Origin: Streptomyces sp. NBC_00390
GTDB lineage: Bacteria > Actinomycetota > Actinomycetes > Streptomycetales > Streptomycetaceae
Length of the DNA stretch: 64,000 nt
Direction of reading: 5' to 3'
Assembly (NCBI RefSeq): GCF_036057275.1
Contig: NZ_CP107945.1
Location: 3,782,001-3,846,000, forward strand
The notes under the pieces were generated by a model. It had not been told where the DNA came from. It saw nothing but the letters and a program-made list of their open reading frames with translations, and made no database searches. The position numbers were made by a program, and so were the translations under genes. Position 1 is the stretch's first letter. Every line of letters starts with the position of its first letter. This document shows positions 24,706-33,774 of the stretch, in pieces.

Positions 24706-26826
24706 GTGCTGATCGTCGCCCTCTCCGCCCTGCGTGCCCGCTGGACCACGTTTGTCGCGAGTTCCGTCGCGCTGGCGCTCGGCGTCGGGCTGATCGCCGC
24801 GATGGGGCTCGGCCTCGCCTCCACTCTCGACGCTCCTGAACGCGCACCACAGCGGTTCGCCGCATCTCCCGTCGTGGTCATGGGACAGGACACCCTCTCG
24901 GTGGACGTGCGGCGGGGACCCGGAACCGCCCGTGTCACCCACAGGCTCGCCCATCCACACCCTGTGGACCCGGACCTCCTGGGCGAGCTGCGTGGCCTCG
25001 GCCCCCTCGTGCGCCAAGGCGGACCCGACGCGGTCGGGGTGGACGCCCCGGCCGCGACCGTGCGCGCGGTCGTCGGCGACCGCGCCCAGGTGCTCACCGG
25101 GGACGAGCGCCGCCGTGCCGACCCCGGACAGGAGCGGGACGCGCAGGCGCTGATCTCGGTGAACTCGCTGCTCGGCACCGCCGGTGGTGTGTCCGCATTC
25201 GTCTCCGTCTTCGTCGTCGCGTCGACGTTCGCCTTCGCGGTGGCCCTGCGCAGAAGGGAGTTCGGGCTGCTGCGGACGGCGGGCGCGACGCCCGGCCAGA
25301 TCCGCCGGCTGCTGCTGACCGAGGCCCTCGTCATCGGCACGATCGCCTCCGCAGCCGGCTGTGCGCTCGGCGCCTGGGGCGCACCGCGGCTCGCACGGCT
25401 CCTGGTCGCCGGGGAGATCGCCCCACAGTGGTTCACGATCCGCGCGGACGTGAACTGGCCGTTCCATGCCGCCTTCTGGACGGGTCTGGCCGTGGCCCTC
25501 ACCGGCGTGTGGGCCGCATCGCGCCGGGCCGGCCGCATCGGCCCAGCCGAGGCGCTGCGCGAGGCGGACGTGGACAGCGGCACGATGCCGCTCGGGAGAC
25601 TGCTGGCCGGGATCGCCCTGGCGGGAGCGGGCATCGGGCTGCTGGTCTGGGGGCTCGCCACCGATCCCGCCGACCTGCTGAAGCGCAAGACCTACACCAC
25701 CCGGCCGATGGTCCTGATCACCGCGGTGGCGCTGCTCGCCCCGCTGCTCGTACGCCGTACGGTCCGGCTGCTGCCGCTGCCCGGGGCCACCGGGATGCTC
25801 GTACGGGAGAACACCGCCACCTCTCTGCGCCGTACCGCCGCGGTCGCCGCGCCCGTGCTGGTCACCGTCGCCCTGGCCGGATCGCTGCTCGGTTCGGCCC
25901 GGAGCGTGACGGCGTCGAAGGCGGCCGAGGCACGGGAGCAGACCTCCGCCCAGCTCATCGTCACGGGTGACGACCTGAAGCAGGCCGGCGTGCCGGGCGC
26001 GACGCTCTCCGCGTCCGCGTCGACCGCCGTCCACGTACGGGAGGAAGGCACGGCCCTCATCAGGTCCGAGGCTCGGGCGGTCGCCGACCCGGCGGCGTTC
26101 GCGGACCTGGCCCGGCTCCCTGTCGCAGCCGGTGACCTGCGGGACCTCGACGACGGGTCGATCGTCGTCAACGAGGAGTGGGAGCGGCACACGGTCGGCG
26201 AGCGTGTCGACGTCTGGCTCGGCGACGGCCGCGCGGTCACGCTGCGGATCGCGGCAGTGCTGGCCACCGGGACGGGCAGCAACGGCGCGTACATCACCGC
26301 CGCCAACGCACCGACCGCTCCGGTCGACCGGATCGACGTACGGATCGGGGCGGGAGCGGGTCCGCGGGTGGCCGCCCGACTGCGCGCCGCCACCGGCGGA
26401 ACGGTGCGCCCGGTGGCCGAGTGGGTCGCCGACACCCACCCCCGCACCGGTCCGCAGACCCGTCTCGGGCTGCTCGTCGTCCTCGGTATCGCCCTCGTCT
26501 ACACGGCGATCGCCCTCGCGGGCACGCTGCTGATGGCCACCGCGGCGCGCACCGGTGAACTGAAGTCCCTGCGGCTGGCCGGCGCCACCCGCGCCCAGGT
26601 CCTGCGCGTCGTGGCGGGCGAGGCGCTGCTCGCCGTGGCCGTCGGCGGGGTACTGGGCGCGGCGGTCACGGCCGTCAACCTCGCGGGGCTCGGCGCGGCG
26701 CTGGCGTCGCTCTCGGCACCCGTGACGATTGCGGTGCCGTGGGGGACGGCGGGTCTCGCGCTCGGTGCGTGCGCGGTGATCGCACCCGTGACGGCGCTGC
26801 TCAGCTGCCCGCGGGTACGCCGCTGA
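24706..26826 (+). CDS. ABC transporter permease, FtsX-like
   Basis: A 706-residue membrane subunit with two FtsX-like modules, partner of the preceding ATPase. One N-terminal transmembrane segment (about 14-36) is followed by an extracytoplasmic region, three helices around 155-270 with the coupling motif RRREFGLLRTAGATPGQIRRLL, then a central pair of helices (about 300-350), a second extracytoplasmic domain and three C-terminal helices with the second coupling motif GELKSLRLAGATRAQVLRVV. Such systems move antimicrobial peptides, lipids or lipoproteins; no bceRS-type sensor is adjacent, so the substrate is unknown. The GTG at 24706 has GGAGG eight bases upstream. Confidence 0.92.
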   Translation: MLIVALSALRARWTTFVASSVALALGVGLIAAMGLGLASTLDAPERAPQRFAASPVVVMGQDTLSVDVRRGPGTARVTHRLAHPHPVDPDLLGELRGLGPLVRQGGPDAVGVDAPAATVRAVVGDRAQVLTGDERRRADPGQERDAQALISVNSLLGTAGGVSAFVSVFVVASTFAFAVALRRREFGLLRTAGATPGQIRRLLLTEALVIGTIASAAGCALGAWGAPRLARLLVAGEIAPQWFTIRADVNWPFHAAFWTGLAVALTGVWAASRRAGRIGPAEALREADVDSGTMPLGRLLAGIALAGAGIGLLVWGLATDPADLLKRKTYTTRPMVLITAVALLAPLLVRRTVRLLPLPGATGMLVRENTATSLRRTAAVAAPVLVTVALAGSLLGSARSVTASKAAEAREQTSAQLIVTGDDLKQAGVPGATLSASASTAVHVREEGTALIRSEARAVADPAAFADLARLPVAAGDLRDLDDGSIVVNEEWERHTVGERVDVWLGDGRAVTLRIAAVLATGTGSNGAYITAANAPTAPVDRIDVRIGAGAGPRVAARLRAATGGTVRPVAEWVADTHPRTGPQTRLGLLVVLGIALVYTAIALAGTLLMATAARTGELKSLRLAGATRAQVLRVVAGEALLAVAVGGVLGAAVTAVNLAGLGAALASLSAPVTIAVPWGTAGLALGACAVIAPVTALLSCPRVRR

Positions 26827-26882
26827 GGTTCCGTCCCCGACGACGAAGTCCCGTGCCGTGAAAGCCGTTCCCGAAACGGCGG

Positions 26883-26911
26883 CGCGTCCCACCCGCGGCG
26901 GGTGGGACGCG
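26883..26911. terminator. Bidirectional terminator between the ABC permease and lipoprotein genes
   Basis: A 12-bp perfect stem (26883-26894 and 26900-26911) with a GCGGC loop between two convergent genes. Confidence 0.85.
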
Positions 26912-26924
26912 TCCTCAGGCTCGT

Positions 26925-27608
26925 TCAGACGCCCCGCAGCGTCTTCTTGGCCAGCTCGTAGGCCGGAAGCATCGATTCGTGCTCCTGCGAGTCCAGTCCG
27001 CCCAGGTGCACGACCACCACACCCTTCGGGGCCGCGACGGCGAACGCCCGCTCCTTCTTCGGCCCGTCCTGGAACTCGCTGTTGCTGAGGTACGAGATCT
27101 CGACCGCGTCGAACGCACCGGCCTTCGTCTCGGTGTACTTCTCGTCCTCGCGGTCCTTCGACTCCTCCGCGACGAACCCCTCCAGAGCCTTGCGCAGATC
27201 GTCGCCCTGCTTGCCTCCGGTCCACACCCGGATGTAGCCGACGCTTCCCGCCGGCTTCGCGTCGATCTCGCAGGCGAGCGAGACCGCGCCCTGGCTGAAT
27301 CCGGCCTGAACGGCCTCCGGCTTCCAGGACTTGGCAAGGTCGAAGGTGACGGGCAGGGCACACGGCGAACCCGCACCGCCGACCGAGCCGCCCTTCTCGG
27401 CGGCCTTCGCGCCGCCGTCGCCCTTGCCGCCCGCCCTGCCGCTGTCCCCATCGGCGTCCTTGCCGCCCTTGGCGCTCGATGCCCCGTTCGCCGGCCGGCC
27501 TGCTTCCGGCTCGGCCGTACAGCCGGTCACCGACCCGAGCAGCAGCGCCGCCGGAACAACTGCGAGGCCCACACCTGACATCAGACCTCGTACCGCACTG
27601 CGCACCAT
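26925..27608 (-). CDS. Predicted secreted lipoprotein
   Basis: A 227-residue lipoprotein: MVRSAVRG start, hydrophobic LMSGVGLAVVPAALLLG and lipobox SVTGC, then a long Gly/Lys/Asp-rich linker of about 50 residues. The globular part begins at CALPVTFDLAKSWKPEAV and has a second cysteine in LACEIDAKP, a pattern like small mycobacterial-type lipoproteins (DUF3558-like), though this similarity is weak. The ATG at 27608 has GGGG five bases upstream. It is convergent with the ABC permease and divergent from an acetyltransferase gene. The function is unknown. Confidence 0.75.
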   Translation of the reverse strand: MVRSAVRGLMSGVGLAVVPAALLLGSVTGCTAEPEAGRPANGASSAKGGKDADGDSGRAGGKGDGGAKAAEKGGSVGGAGSPCALPVTFDLAKSWKPEAVQAGFSQGAVSLACEIDAKPAGSVGYIRVWTGGKQGDDLRKALEGFVAEESKDREDEKYTETKAGAFDAVEISYLSNSEFQDGPKKERAFAVAAPKGVVVVHLGGLDSQEHESMLPAYELAKKTLRGV

Positions 27609-27738
27609 GGATCCCCACCCTGTGAATGTCACGCTCATGCCGAGTCGCGTGCGCCGGTCATATGCCGCGCCGGGCCATCCTAGAGAGGCCGTTCCGAAGA
27701 GGCCGTTCCAGCCTGGAGATATCGGGAAAGGACCCGGG

Positions 27739-28335
27739 ATGGGTGTGAACAAGGACCGGATGCTCGCGGGCGAGTGGTACCTCCCCGACGACCCCGAACT
27801 GGCCGCGGACAACGAGCGGCGCGTCGAACTCTGCGCCGCGTACAACACCGGCGGCGCGGGGGCCGCCGGGCGGGAGCGGATCCTCACCGAACTGCTCGGC
27901 TCGCTGGGCAAGGACGTCCGCATCCGGCCGCCGTTCCAGTGCGACTACGGCCGGTACATCAGCATCGGCGACCGTACGTTCATCAACTTCGGCGCGGTCC
28001 TCCTCGACGCCGCGCCCATCACGATCGGGGCCGACGTCCAGATCGGGCCGAACGTCCAACTCCTCACCCCTACCCATGAGCTGGACACCGAGCGCCGCCG
28101 GGCCGGCTGGGAGAGGGCAGTCCCCATCACGATCGGCGACAACGTGTGGCTGGGCGGCGGGGTGATCGTCTGCCCAGGCGTCACCATCGGCGAGAACACC
28201 GTGGTCGGAGCAGGGGCGGTGGTCACCAAGGACCTGCCGGCCGGGGCGCTCGCCGTCGGCAACCCGGCCCGCGTGATCCGCACGCTCTCCCCCGGCACGT
28301 CCGCCGGCGGAGGCTGCGCTCCCGTCACGGAGTGA
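27739..28335 (+). CDS. Sugar O-acetyltransferase, maltose/galactoside acetyltransferase family
   Basis: Transfers acetyl from acetyl-CoA to a sugar hydroxyl. The 198-residue product begins with the family's Mac domain (DRMLAGEWYLPDDPELAADNERR), followed by left-handed beta-helix hexapeptide repeats (for example FINFGAVLLDAAPITIGADVQIGPNVQLLTPTH) with the catalytic histidine in LLTPTHELD, and ends in VAGAGAVVTKDLP-type repeats and GNPARVIR. The physiological acceptor is usually unknown; a detoxifying role is proposed for the family. The ATG at 27739 follows AAAGGA. Its last 11 bases overlap the convergent oxidoreductase gene. Confidence 0.92.
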   Translation: MGVNKDRMLAGEWYLPDDPELAADNERRVELCAAYNTGGAGAAGRERILTELLGSLGKDVRIRPPFQCDYGRYISIGDRTFINFGAVLLDAAPITIGADVQIGPNVQLLTPTHELDTERRRAGWERAVPITIGDNVWLGGGVIVCPGVTIGENTVVGAGAVVTKDLPAGALAVGNPARVIRTLSPGTSAGGGCAPVTE

Positions 28336-29233
28336 GCACCAGCTTCCCCCGGGCACGACCCGCCTCGCTCAGCGTCTGGGCCTTCGCCGCGTCCCGCAAC
28401 GGGTGGGAGCTGTCGATCCGGATCCGCAGCCTGCCGTCCGCCGCCAGCCGGGCATGCCCGGCCAGTGCGCGCTCCGGAGCCTTGCTGCCGCCCGAGGAGA
28501 ACGTCACCCCGTGCTTGGCCGCGTCGGGGTCGGCGATGGTGACGATCCGGTCCGTCGTGCCGCCGCGCAGGACGACGGAGTCCGCGAGCGCGCCCCGGCC
28601 CGCCGCGTCGAGGACGGCGTCGACACCGTCGGGAGCCAGCGCGCGGACCCGCTCGACCAGACCCTCCCCGTATGTGACCGGGACGGCACCGAGCTCCCTG
28701 AGGTAGTCGTGGTTCCCCGGCGACGATGTGCCGATCACGCGTACGCCGGCCGCGGTCGCGAGCTGCACCGCCGCCGATCCGACCACCCCGGCGGCGCCGT
28801 GCAGAAGAAGGGTCTCGCCGTCCCGCACCCCGAGGAGGTCCAGCACACGCGCGGCGGTCTCGGTCGCCACCGGCAGCGCCGCCGCGTCGGCCCAGTCCAG
28901 GCCGGCGGGCTTGGGGGCGTACGACTCGCTCAGCGCGTACTGGGCATAGGCACCCGTGGCGGTCCAGCCCAGGACCTCGTCGCCGACCGCCGTACCGGTC
29001 ACGCCCTCGCCGACCTCGTCGACGATCCCGGCGAACTCCAGGCCGGGCGTGCTGGGCAGCGGGGTCGGGAACTGCTCCTCCATCCAGCCGTTGCGGATCT
29101 TGTGATCGAGCGCGTTGACCCCGGCCGCCATGACTCTGACCCGTACCTGACCCGGTCCTGCGTGCGGCTCCTCCGCCTCGGTGAATCGCAGCACCTCGGG
29201 TCCGCCGAACTCTTCGAAGACGATCGCTTCCAT
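28325..29233 (-). CDS. NADP-dependent quinone oxidoreductase-type MDR protein
   Basis: A 302-residue zinc-independent medium-chain reductase (quinone oxidoreductase type). The N-terminal GroES-like domain is MEAIVFEEFGGPEVL to GDEVLGW; the Rossmann domain has the nucleotide loop LLHGAAGVVGSAAVQLA. The structural and catalytic zinc cysteines of alcohol dehydrogenases are missing, as expected for the group. It probably reduces quinones or alpha,beta-unsaturated carbonyls with NADPH. The ATG at 29233 is preceded by an AAGGAG-like site. The next gene upstream, a LuxR-type regulator, is divergent and could control it, but no operator is evident. Confidence 0.9.
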   Translation of the reverse strand: MEAIVFEEFGGPEVLRFTEAEEPHAGPGQVRVRVMAAGVNALDHKIRNGWMEEQFPTPLPSTPGLEFAGIVDEVGEGVTGTAVGDEVLGWTATGAYAQYALSESYAPKPAGLDWADAAALPVATETAARVLDLLGVRDGETLLLHGAAGVVGSAAVQLATAAGVRVIGTSSPGNHDYLRELGAVPVTYGEGLVERVRALAPDGVDAVLDAAGRGALADSVVLRGGTTDRIVTIADPDAAKHGVTFSSGGSKAPERALAGHARLAADGRLRIRIDSSHPLRDAAKAQTLSEAGRARGKLVLTP

Positions 29234-29359
29234 GTCTGGCTCCTTCCGCCGCAGTCAACCTTCGGGTGGTGAGGACACAGATCAGGCCCGCCTTTCGGAC
29301 AGTTGCACCTGTCCGAAGGAACGGCCGCCGAGGGGAGCCGCCCCCGTACGCTGACAGGC

Positions 29360-30646
29360 ATGGAGCACTCCGGACTCACCCCGTCCGCGCCGGCGGCGTC
29401 CGCGCTGGCCGCCGCCCAGGACGTGATCCGGCAGCCGCTGGGCCAGGTGCTGCCCCGGCTGTCGGCCACCGTGGCCCCGCTCGTCCCGCATCTGGCGGTG
29501 GCCGAACGATCCACGCACTGCGCGCACTCCCCGTTCAAGTCTCACACCGCAGCAGGCGTCCCGGACGGCGCGGTCGGGCGGATCACCTCCGCCGAGCTGG
29601 ACCCGCTCGTCGCCTCCGTGTCCGCGGGCAGCCCCTGGCAGGGCACGGCCCACATCGGCGGGGCGGACCGCCCGGTACTCGCCGTGGCCAGCGAGGCGAC
29701 CGACCGCGGCGCGCTGCTGGTGCTCGTACGTGCCGACGACGGTCCGCTCGCCGCGTCGGACACCGCCGTCGTCCAGGCCTTGTGGGACCTGGTGACCAGC
29801 CACTTCGACCGGCTGGTCACCGAGGCGCTGCCCGGCACGCTCGCCCGGTCGCGGGCCTCGGCCGGCGAGCGGGCCCGGGTGATCGCCGAGCTGAGCGAGA
29901 ACCACGCGACCGCGCTGTCCGGCCTGCTGAGCGTGCTGCGCAGCCGGAACCTGGACGACGCGGCGGCCCGCGCCACCGCCGTCGACCTGGCCGTCACCGC
30001 CCTGGTGGACCTGCGCGCGGAGACCGAACGGGACCGGGCCGTCGCCGAGGAGCCGGCCACCGACGCCTTCGCCCGGCTCACCGACTCCCTGCGGCCGCTG
30101 GTGCGCCACAGCCCGGTCAGGCTGGAGTTCGGCGCACCCGAGTCGGCCCGCCCGCTGGCCGCGGACGTGGCACATGCGGCGCGGGCGGTCGTACGGGCCA
30201 TGCTGCTCACCTGCCTGGATCAGGACGCGGTGAGCCGCGTCCATGTCGGCTGGTCGCTGGCCGACACGGAACTGCGGGCGACCGTACGGGACGACGGCCC
30301 CGGTGCCCTGTCGGCGTGCAGCCTCGGACCGCAGCGGGTCGGCGAGCGGCTGGAGGCGCTGGGCGGCCGGCTGGACGTTGACGCGGTGCCGGGCTGGGGA
30401 ACGACGGCGACGGCGACCTTCCCGCTGGGCACGCCGCAGGCCGCGCCCGAGGACCCGCTGGCGCCACTGGGCGCACGGGAGCTGGAAGTGCTCACGCATC
30501 TGGCGCGCGGCCACCGCAACCGCGTGATCGCGCAGGAGCTGCACATCAGCGAGTCGACGGTGAAGTTCCATGTCGCGAACATCCTCACCAAGCTGGGGGT
30601 CGCCACCCGCGGCGAGGCGTCGGCCATGTTCCACGCGGTGGCGTAG
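29360..30646 (+). CDS. LuxR-type regulator with histidine-kinase-like sensor module
   Basis: A 428-residue protein combining parts normally split between two proteins. Residues 1-175 may be a GAF-like sensor region. About 176-235 form a dimerisation helix pair (ERARVIAELSENHATALSGLLSVLRSRN), resembling HisKA_3 with a histidine. About 250-355 form a degenerate HATPase (VRDDGPG, then VGERLEALGGRLDVDAVPGWGTTATATFPL). The end is a canonical LuxR helix-turn-helix (LGARELEVLTHLARGHRNRVIAQELHISESTVKFHVANILTKLG). No receiver domain is present. The ATG lies about 10 bases behind a TACGCT -10-like box, suggesting a leaderless transcript. Targets are unknown. Confidence 0.85.
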   Translation: MEHSGLTPSAPAASALAAAQDVIRQPLGQVLPRLSATVAPLVPHLAVAERSTHCAHSPFKSHTAAGVPDGAVGRITSAELDPLVASVSAGSPWQGTAHIGGADRPVLAVASEATDRGALLVLVRADDGPLAASDTAVVQALWDLVTSHFDRLVTEALPGTLARSRASAGERARVIAELSENHATALSGLLSVLRSRNLDDAAARATAVDLAVTALVDLRAETERDRAVAEEPATDAFARLTDSLRPLVRHSPVRLEFGAPESARPLAADVAHAARAVVRAMLLTCLDQDAVSRVHVGWSLADTELRATVRDDGPGALSACSLGPQRVGERLEALGGRLDVDAVPGWGTTATATFPLGTPQAAPEDPLAPLGARELEVLTHLARGHRNRVIAQELHISESTVKFHVANILTKLGVATRGEASAMFHAVA

Positions 30647-30698
30647 GGCTCGGTGGCGTGCCCCTCGGCTGTCGGACCCGCCTGTCAGACTCGCGCTC

Positions 30699-32384
30699 GT
30701 GAGCGAACGATGGGCTGTGGCCGCGGAAGGGGACGGAGCGCTGCTCGTCCCCCTCGGCCCCGACGGCCTGCCCGCGGGACCGGTCGTCGCGGAGCCCGAT
30801 CTCGCCGAGGCGGTCCGGTCCCGGCCGCAGGTGGGGCGCTGGGTGTGGCGGTCCACGGCCGAGATCTATCCGCGGCTGCTGGCCGCCGGCGTCCGGGTCG
30901 AGCGGTGTTACGACATCGAGGACGCGGAACAGCTCCTGCTCGGCCACGAAGGGCGGCTGGGCGAGCCCCGCTCGGCTGCCGCCGCCTTCGCCCGTCTGCA
31001 CCACGCCCCCGTACCGCCCGATCCGCCGCAGAGGGCGGCCGAGCCCGGCTCGCAGTCGTCGCTGTTCGAGCCGCAGCCGGTCGCCGTGCCGCTGGCGGCA
31101 CTGCTCGATGTCTACGCCGACCAGCAGCGACGGAACGACGCCGCCGAGCACCCGGCACGGATGCGGCTGCTGACCGCTGCCGAGTCCGCGGGAATGCTGG
31201 TGGCCGCAGAGATGAACCGCTCGGGGCTGCCGTGGCGGGCGGACGTGCACCGCGAGGTGCTGCACGAGCTGCTCGGCGAGCGGTACGCGGGCGGGGGCGA
31301 GCCGCGCCGGCTCGCGGAGCTGGCCGACGAGGTGTCGGCGGCCTTCGGGCGCCGGGTGCGTCCCGACCTTCCCGCGGATGTGGTGAAGGCCTTCGCGCAG
31401 GCCGGGATCCGCGTGAAGTCGACCCGGCGCTGGGAGCTCGAGGGCCTCGGCCATCCGGCGGTGGAGCCGCTGATCCGGTACAAGAAGCTGTACCGCATCT
31501 GGACCGCGCACGGCTGGAGCTGGCTCCAGGACTGGGTGCGCGACGGCCGGTTCCGGCCCGAGTACCTGCCCGGGGGCACGGTCTCCGGCCGCTGGACGAC
31601 CAACGGGGGCGGAGCGCTTCAGATCCCGAAGGTCATCCGGCGCGCGGTGGTCGCGGACGACGGCTGGAAGCTCGTGGTCGCCGACGCCGACCAGATGGAG
31701 CCGCGGGTGCTCGCCGCGATCTCCCGTGACCCGGGCCTGATGGAGGTGGCCGGGCACGAGGGCGATCTGTACTCCGTCCTGTCCGACCGGGCCTTCTCCG
31801 GCGACCGCGACCATGCCAAGATCGCTCTGCTGGGCGCGATCTACGGCCAGACCTCGGGGGACGGTCTGAAGAACCTGGCCGCGCTGCGCCGCAGATTCCC
31901 GCAGGCCGTGGCCTATGTGGACGATGCGGCCAGGGCGGGCGAGGAAGGCCGGCTGGTACGCACCTGGCTGGGGCGCACCAGTCCGCGCGCGGCCGGCGCG
32001 GGCGAAGACGAAGAGGCCGGCATCCCGCAGGAGGGCGAGGACCCCGGCCCGTCGGCTGACGGCGAGTTCACGCCCGGCTACGCATCGACGAACGCCCGTG
32101 CGCGGGGCCGTTTCACCCGGAACTTCGTGGTGCAGGGCAGCGCCGCCGACTGGGCGCTGCTGATGCTGGCCGCCCTGCGCCAGGCACTGGCCGGCATGCG
32201 CGCGGAGCTGGTGTTCTTCCAGCACGACGAGGTGATCGTGCACTGCCCGGCCGAGGAGGCGGATCACGTGACGAAGGCGATCCGCGCGGCCGGTGAGCTG
32301 GCCGGGCGGATCGCCTTCGGGGAGACGCCGGTGCGGTTTCCGTTCACCACGGCGGTGGTGGAGCGCTACTCCGACGCGAAGTAG
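30699..32384 (+). CDS. Family A DNA polymerase with exonuclease-like N-terminus
   Basis: A 561-residue DNA polymerase of the short actinobacterial group annotated as bifunctional 3'-5' exonuclease/DNA polymerase. The polymerase motifs are intact: motif A VADADQMEPRVLA, motif B around HAKIALLGAIYGQTSGDG, and motif C FFQHDEVIVH. The N-terminal 180 residues are exonuclease-like, but the usual DxE of Exo motif I is not visible, so proofreading is doubtful. There is an Asp/Glu-rich insertion of about 25 residues (GAGEDEEAGIPQEGEDPG) in the fingers region. The GTG at 30699 is close to a -10-like CAGACT, consistent with a leaderless start. A repair role is assumed for the family. Confidence 0.88.
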   Translation: MSERWAVAAEGDGALLVPLGPDGLPAGPVVAEPDLAEAVRSRPQVGRWVWRSTAEIYPRLLAAGVRVERCYDIEDAEQLLLGHEGRLGEPRSAAAAFARLHHAPVPPDPPQRAAEPGSQSSLFEPQPVAVPLAALLDVYADQQRRNDAAEHPARMRLLTAAESAGMLVAAEMNRSGLPWRADVHREVLHELLGERYAGGGEPRRLAELADEVSAAFGRRVRPDLPADVVKAFAQAGIRVKSTRRWELEGLGHPAVEPLIRYKKLYRIWTAHGWSWLQDWVRDGRFRPEYLPGGTVSGRWTTNGGGALQIPKVIRRAVVADDGWKLVVADADQMEPRVLAAISRDPGLMEVAGHEGDLYSVLSDRAFSGDRDHAKIALLGAIYGQTSGDGLKNLAALRRRFPQAVAYVDDAARAGEEGRLVRTWLGRTSPRAAGAGEDEEAGIPQEGEDPGPSADGEFTPGYASTNARARGRFTRNFVVQGSAADWALLMLAALRQALAGMRAELVFFQHDEVIVHCPAEEADHVTKAIRAAGELAGRIAFGETPVRFPFTTAVVERYSDAK

Positions 32385-32397
32385 GCACGCGATGGGG

Positions 32398-33666
32398 CTA
32401 CTTGTACGTGAGCCAGCTCTTGTCGAGCGCGATCTTCTTGAGCTGCGCCATGGTCAGCGCGGGCTCGGGGCGGCTGGCGTCCTGACCCTGGCCGGGCGCG
32501 TTGAACGCCATGACCACCACGCGGAAGCCGTCCGTGCGCACCGTGTCGACGGTCCAGCCGACCGTACCCCCGCCGCCCTTCTGGTCGGGGTCCGCCTGCT
32601 GCTCCTCCATGACCCGGGTGCCGTCCGGCTCCGTCGTGACCGACCCGGTCCAGTGTCCCGGTACGTCCGACATGCCGGACTGGACGTTGACCTGGATGAA
32701 GCTCTTGCCCTTGCCGTCGTCGACGACCACGAAGCCGTAGCCGCTGTCACCGCCCTTGTCGGTGACCTTCATACCCTCGGGGAGCATCGAGGCGAGGGTC
32801 TTGTGCGCCGCGTCGGCGCTCGTCCCGCCGCCCTGGCCGGCGGGCTTCCCGGCCGGTTCGGCCGCCGTCTTCGCGTAGTCCTCGGCGATCGGCTTCCATG
32901 CCCCGGCCGTGACCAGGGCCTTCATCTGGGACGGGGTCAGCGGCGGGTTGGGCCGGGAGACGGCTGTGCCCTTCTCGCCGGGCGCGTTGTACTCAGTGGC
33001 GTCGAACAGCACACCGGCCGGCGTGACCAGGGTGGCGCGCCAGTTCTTGGTCGCCACGCGCTTGTCGGGGTACACGTACCCCTGGAACAGCATGTACTTG
33101 GAGCCGTCGGCGAGGGTCTCGGACGTGCAGTTGTCGTGCGGGACCAGCGCCTTGGAAGGGCAGGTCACCCATTCCTCGGCTTCCTCGCTGGCCGGGACGA
33201 CGGTGTTCAGGGACAGCACGACGGCCGCGGCACCTCTGCCGTCGTCGAACACGACGGAGGCGTACGGCGGCATGGACCTGCCCCCGGGCCCCGCTTCCAG
33301 TCCGCGCCCGTTCTCCTGGCGGATCCTCCCCTCGGGCAGGAGGCTCTTGAGCGTGCCGAGCATCCGCTCCTCGGTGACGGCGCCCGCGGATCCGTCCTTC
33401 TTGTCCTTCCCGGCCGGATCCGACGGGGAGGCGATCTCGACGGCGCCGTCCTCGCCGCCCCCGTCGAAGGCGCCGCCTGTGTACGCACCGGTCACACCCA
33501 CCACGGCCAGCGCCAGCACGCTGCCGGTCACGGCCGCCGCGCGGCGCCGGGCGAGCCGTCGGCGGCCGCGCGTCAGCCCTCCTTCGACCAGCGAGGGCCG
33601 GTCCGTGGGCCGGAGAGTCTCACCGGTGCGGTGCAGTGCCTGGCCGAGCTCGTCTTCGAAAGGCAT
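32398..33666 (-). CDS. Single-pass membrane protein with two repeated extracytoplasmic domains
   Basis: A 422-residue protein: polar N-terminus (MPFEDELGQALHRTGETLRP), basic RGRRRLARRR before one transmembrane segment (about 44-63), then a large outer part. This part contains two copies of the same domain. Matching blocks are TLKSLLPEG...VVFDDGRGAAAVVLSL and TLASMLPEG...VVVDDGKGKSFIQVNV, and later NAPGEK...PPLTPSQMKALVTAGAW and NAPGQG...PALTMAQLKKIALDKSW. It lies 108 bp downstream of an ECF sigma gene on the same strand, and its N-terminus is a candidate sigma-binding segment, so an anti-sigma or sensor role is inferred. No known family was recognised. Confidence 0.75.
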   Translation of the reverse strand: MPFEDELGQALHRTGETLRPTDRPSLVEGGLTRGRRRLARRRAAAVTGSVLALAVVGVTGAYTGGAFDGGGEDGAVEIASPSDPAGKDKKDGSAGAVTEERMLGTLKSLLPEGRIRQENGRGLEAGPGGRSMPPYASVVFDDGRGAAAVVLSLNTVVPASEEAEEWVTCPSKALVPHDNCTSETLADGSKYMLFQGYVYPDKRVATKNWRATLVTPAGVLFDATEYNAPGEKGTAVSRPNPPLTPSQMKALVTAGAWKPIAEDYAKTAAEPAGKPAGQGGGTSADAAHKTLASMLPEGMKVTDKGGDSGYGFVVVDDGKGKSFIQVNVQSGMSDVPGHWTGSVTTEPDGTRVMEEQQADPDQKGGGGTVGWTVDTVRTDGFRVVVMAFNAPGQGQDASRPEPALTMAQLKKIALDKSWLTYK

Positions 33667-33712
33667 GGGGAACCACGCTCCCTGATCAGATACGGACGTA
33701 ACAAGACCCCTC

Positions 33713-33740
33713 GGGGGCCCGGGGGGAAGGCCGGGCCCCC
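33713..33740 (-). terminator. GC-rich hairpin between the sigma factor and its membrane partner
   Basis: A 10-bp perfect stem (33713-33722 and 33731-33740) with an 8-base loop, 35 bp after the sigma gene stop. Without a U tract it may only attenuate readthrough into the membrane protein gene. Confidence 0.5.
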
Positions 33741-33774
33741 GCTCCCGCCGCGCGGGGGCACGTGGACGTGCGCG

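Noticed and set aside
24598..27618. Thousand-codon open frame antisense to the ABC permease
   Set aside because: Glycine- and arginine-rich shadow translation without domains, opposite a clear FtsX-type permease.
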